This document shows positions 24,375 through 26,399 of a stretch of 26,399 nucleotides of DNA, piece by piece. The DNA is from Lutibacter sp. Lineage in GTDB: Bacteria; Bacteroidota; Bacteroidia; Flavobacteriales; Flavobacteriaceae. The notes below the pieces were generated by a model. That model saw only the letters and a program-made list of their open reading frames with translations, ran no database searches and was not told the origin of the DNA. The translations under genes and the position numbers were made by a program. The stretch's first letter is position 1. Each line of letters opens with the position of its first letter. The stretch spans positions 1 to 26,399 of the forward strand of contig JAUVOS010000003.1 in assembly GCA_030599055.1 (NCBI GenBank). Reading direction: 5' to 3'.

Positions 24375-24425
24375 ACGCAAAGTTCTTAAAGAGTATTACT
24401 TATGAAAATGTATTAAAACAAAACA

Positions 24426-25793
24426 ATGAAATATTCAAAAATCATAAAAACACAACGTGAATTCTTTAATAGCAATCAAACAAAAGATTTGGGTTTTAGA
24501 ATTACGCAATTAAAAAAGTTTAAAAGTCTTTTAAAAGAGCATGAAACGGAGTTTTATAAAGCCATTTACTCAGATTTTAAGAAATCGGAGTTTGATACCT
24601 ATTCTTCTGAAATGTACTTTGTGTATGACGAAATAAATACTGCCATAAAAAAGCTCCCCAAATGGGCAAAACGCAAAAGGAACAAAACCAATATGGCCAA
24701 TTTACCAGCTAGTAGTTTTACCGTTGTGGAACCTTTGGGTGTTTGTTTGGTAATAGGCACTTGGAATTATCCGTACCATCTCTCACTAGTTCCATTGATA
24801 ACTGCTATTGCTGCTGGAAACACGGTTATTTTAAAACCCAGTGAAATTCCATCGGAAACTAGTACGGTAATGGCAAAACTGATTAATGATAATTTTCCCC
24901 ATGAATTTTTGTATGTAATTGAAGGAAGTATTCCAGAAACAACAGAATTGCTTAAAGAAAGATTTGATAAAATTTTCTTTTCAGGAAGTACCGCAATTGG
25001 TCGAATTGTCTATCAAGCGGCGGCAAAACATCTCACTCCTGTAACCTTAGAACTCAGCGGGAAAAGTCCGGCGATCATTACAAAGGACACCAACATCAAA
25101 GAAACAGCCAAAAGAATAATTTGGGCTAAATTTCTCAATGCAGGGCAAACTTGTATTGCACCTGATTATTTATTAGTCGAAAAAGCAATTGAAAAAGAAT
25201 TATTAATTGCGTTAAAAACCCAAATTGAAGTTTTTGATTATGCGTACAAAAATGATAATTATGTACAGATAATCAATGCTAGAAATTTCTCCAGACTTGA
25301 AGCTTTAATCGACAGAGAACACTTGTATTGCGGAGGACAAACGAATGCCAAAACGCGTTTTATATCACCTACAATTCTCTCAGATGTAAATTTTGAGGAT
25401 CCCATTATGAAAGATGAGATTTTCGGACCTTTATTACCTGTTATTTCTTTTACAGATATAGATGTAATTATTCAAGAAATAAAAACCAGACCAAAACCTT
25501 TATCGCTTTATATATTTACAAAAAATAAAAGTTTAAGAGATAAAATTCTACACGAAGTATCCTTTGGTGGTGGCGCTATTAATGACGCTGTTATGCATAT
25601 TTCAAATAATAATTTAGCTTTTGGAGGCGTAGGAGAAAGTGGTATGGGCAGCTATCATGGAGAAGCCGGATTTAAAAACTTTTCTCATTATAAAAGTATC
25701 TTACAAAAACCCTTTGGTTTTGAACCCAACTTTAAATATCCGCCTTATACAAAAAAGAAATTGGGGTGGATTAAGCGGATTTTGAGGAATTAA
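24426..25793 (+). CDS. Aldehyde dehydrogenase, class-3 / fatty-aldehyde type
   Basis: This 455-residue NAD(P)-dependent enzyme converts aldehydes to carboxylates. The catalytic residues are in place: N114 in GTWNYPYHLSL, E209 in LELSGKSP, and the nucleophile C243 in NAGQTCIAPDYLLV. KPSE and EIFGPLLPV are also present. The short length and the GTWNYPYHLSLVPLI motif fit the class-3 branch, which uses medium and long aliphatic or aromatic aldehydes. The C-terminus is PYTKKKLGWIKRILRN, with no clear membrane helix. It is flanked by the GMC gene (51 bases) and an iron alcohol dehydrogenase gene (21 bases), so it likely oxidises aldehydes made from alcohols by one of its neighbours. Confidence 0.93.
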   Translation: MKYSKIIKTQREFFNSNQTKDLGFRITQLKKFKSLLKEHETEFYKAIYSDFKKSEFDTYSSEMYFVYDEINTAIKKLPKWAKRKRNKTNMANLPASSFTVVEPLGVCLVIGTWNYPYHLSLVPLITAIAAGNTVILKPSEIPSETSTVMAKLINDNFPHEFLYVIEGSIPETTELLKERFDKIFFSGSTAIGRIVYQAAAKHLTPVTLELSGKSPAIITKDTNIKETAKRIIWAKFLNAGQTCIAPDYLLVEKAIEKELLIALKTQIEVFDYAYKNDNYVQIINARNFSRLEALIDREHLYCGGQTNAKTRFISPTILSDVNFEDPIMKDEIFGPLLPVISFTDIDVIIQEIKTRPKPLSLYIFTKNKSLRDKILHEVSFGGGAINDAVMHISNNNLAFGGVGESGMGSYHGEAGFKNFSHYKSILQKPFGFEPNFKYPPYTKKKLGWIKRILRN

Positions 25794-25814
25794 TTTAAAA
25801 AAATAAAACGACAT

Positions 25815-26399
25815 ATGAATAATTTTGAATTTCACAACCCAACAAAACTAATCTTTGGTAAAGGACAAATTCAAAAACTAAAAGGTCAGTTGCCTAAAGA
25901 AGCTAAAATACTCCTCGTTTATGGAGGTGGTAGCATCAAAAAAAATGGGATTTATGATATGGTAAAACAAAATTTAAGCAATCATAACTTTATTGAATTT
26001 AGTGGAATTGAGCCCAATCCGCAATACGATACTTTAATGAAAGCTGTTGCAATTGTCAGAGATAAAAAAATAGATTTTATTCTAGCTGTTGGTGGCGGTT
26101 CCGTGATTGACGGCACAAAATTTATTGCTGCAGCAGCAAACTATAAAGGTGATTCCTGGGACATCCTAGCAAAAGGAGTCTCTATAAAAAGTGCTATTCC
26201 TTTTGGAACAATTTTGACGTTACCGGCAACAGGAAGTGAAATGAATTCCTTTGCAGTTATCTCAAAAGGAAATGAAAAATTGGCATTTGGACATCCGTTA
26301 TTATATCCCAAATTTTCTATTCTTGACCCAGAATTTACTTTTAGCCTATCTGACAGACAGCTTGCTAATGGCATCGTTGATACTTTTGTACATACTACA
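25815..26399 (+). CDS. Iron-containing alcohol dehydrogenase, YqhD-like (3' end outside window)
   Basis: The first 195 residues of a type III (iron/zinc) alcohol dehydrogenase are visible; the frame is open at the window end. The start MNNFEFHNPTKLIFGKGQI is standard for the family. The nucleotide-binding region contains VGGGSVIDGTKF, followed by LPATGSEMNSFAVI and, at the edge, IVDTFVHT with metal ligands D189 and H193. The closest recalled relative is E. coli YqhD, an NADPH-dependent aldehyde reductase with broad substrates. It may therefore reduce aldehydes to alcohols, opposite to the neighbouring dehydrogenase. The remaining ligands lie beyond the window. Confidence 0.9.
   Translation, partial: MNNFEFHNPTKLIFGKGQIQKLKGQLPKEAKILLVYGGGSIKKNGIYDMVKQNLSNHNFIEFSGIEPNPQYDTLMKAVAIVRDKKIDFILAVGGGSVIDGTKFIAAAANYKGDSWDILAKGVSIKSAIPFGTILTLPATGSEMNSFAVISKGNEKLAFGHPLLYPKFSILDPEFTFSLSDRQLANGIVDTFVHTT

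Overview
The window looks like chromosomal DNA of a gliding member of the Bacteroidota, most likely family Flavobacteriaceae. The support is low GC with A/T-rich spacers, several secreted proteins ending in type IX secretion (T9SS) type-A C-terminal sorting domains, the gliding genes gldB and gldC, promoter elements matching the Bacteroidota -7 consensus TAnnTTTG, and a SAM-II-like riboswitch. No tRNA, rRNA, CRISPR array, phage gene or intact insertion sequence was seen.

Layout. (1) 1-7972, + strand: a cell-surface thiol-redox cluster. It holds the end of a thioredoxin-fold gene, a DUF6029-type outer-membrane barrel candidate, two TlpA-like proteins with T9SS tails (CGGC and CGPC active sites), and two large Omp28-like proteins with T9SS tails (CGYC and CGFC). 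In the last two the same kinds of module appear in a different order. (2) 8021-9336, - strand: gldB-gldC, overlapping by one base, convergent with the cluster across a shared terminator. (3) nadE on + (9701-10492), followed by a 17-unit heptamer array. (4) 10634-13435, - strand: a Wzx-like flippase behind a DUF58 gene, then trxA, which has its own terminator. (5) metK on +, behind a SAM-II-like aptamer and four 23-bp repeats. (6) 15165-18572, - strand: an M23 peptidase, a MerR-type regulator, and a LemA-TPM-TPM membrane gene set. (7) 18771-26399, + strand: alaS, a YbdG-like MscS channel, then a GMC oxidoreductase, an aldehyde dehydrogenase and the start of an iron-dependent alcohol dehydrogenase, which together suggest alcohol/aldehyde/acid interconversion.

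How the parts relate. The exported thioredoxin-fold proteins need T9SS, and GldB supports gliding and T9SS in relatives, so regions 1 and 2 may be functionally linked. That link is inference. Genes elsewhere are mainly housekeeping.

The non-coding DNA is unusually structured. Five arrays are built on 7-bp units, four 23-bp repeats sit in the metK leader, two perfect palindromes flank one TPM gene (one contains the metK stop codon, the other abuts a candidate start codon), and a nested inverted-repeat element is built around CGCAAAG. The strongest regulatory finding is the SAM-II-like riboswitch of metK, and the strongest protein finding is the thioredoxin-fold cluster.
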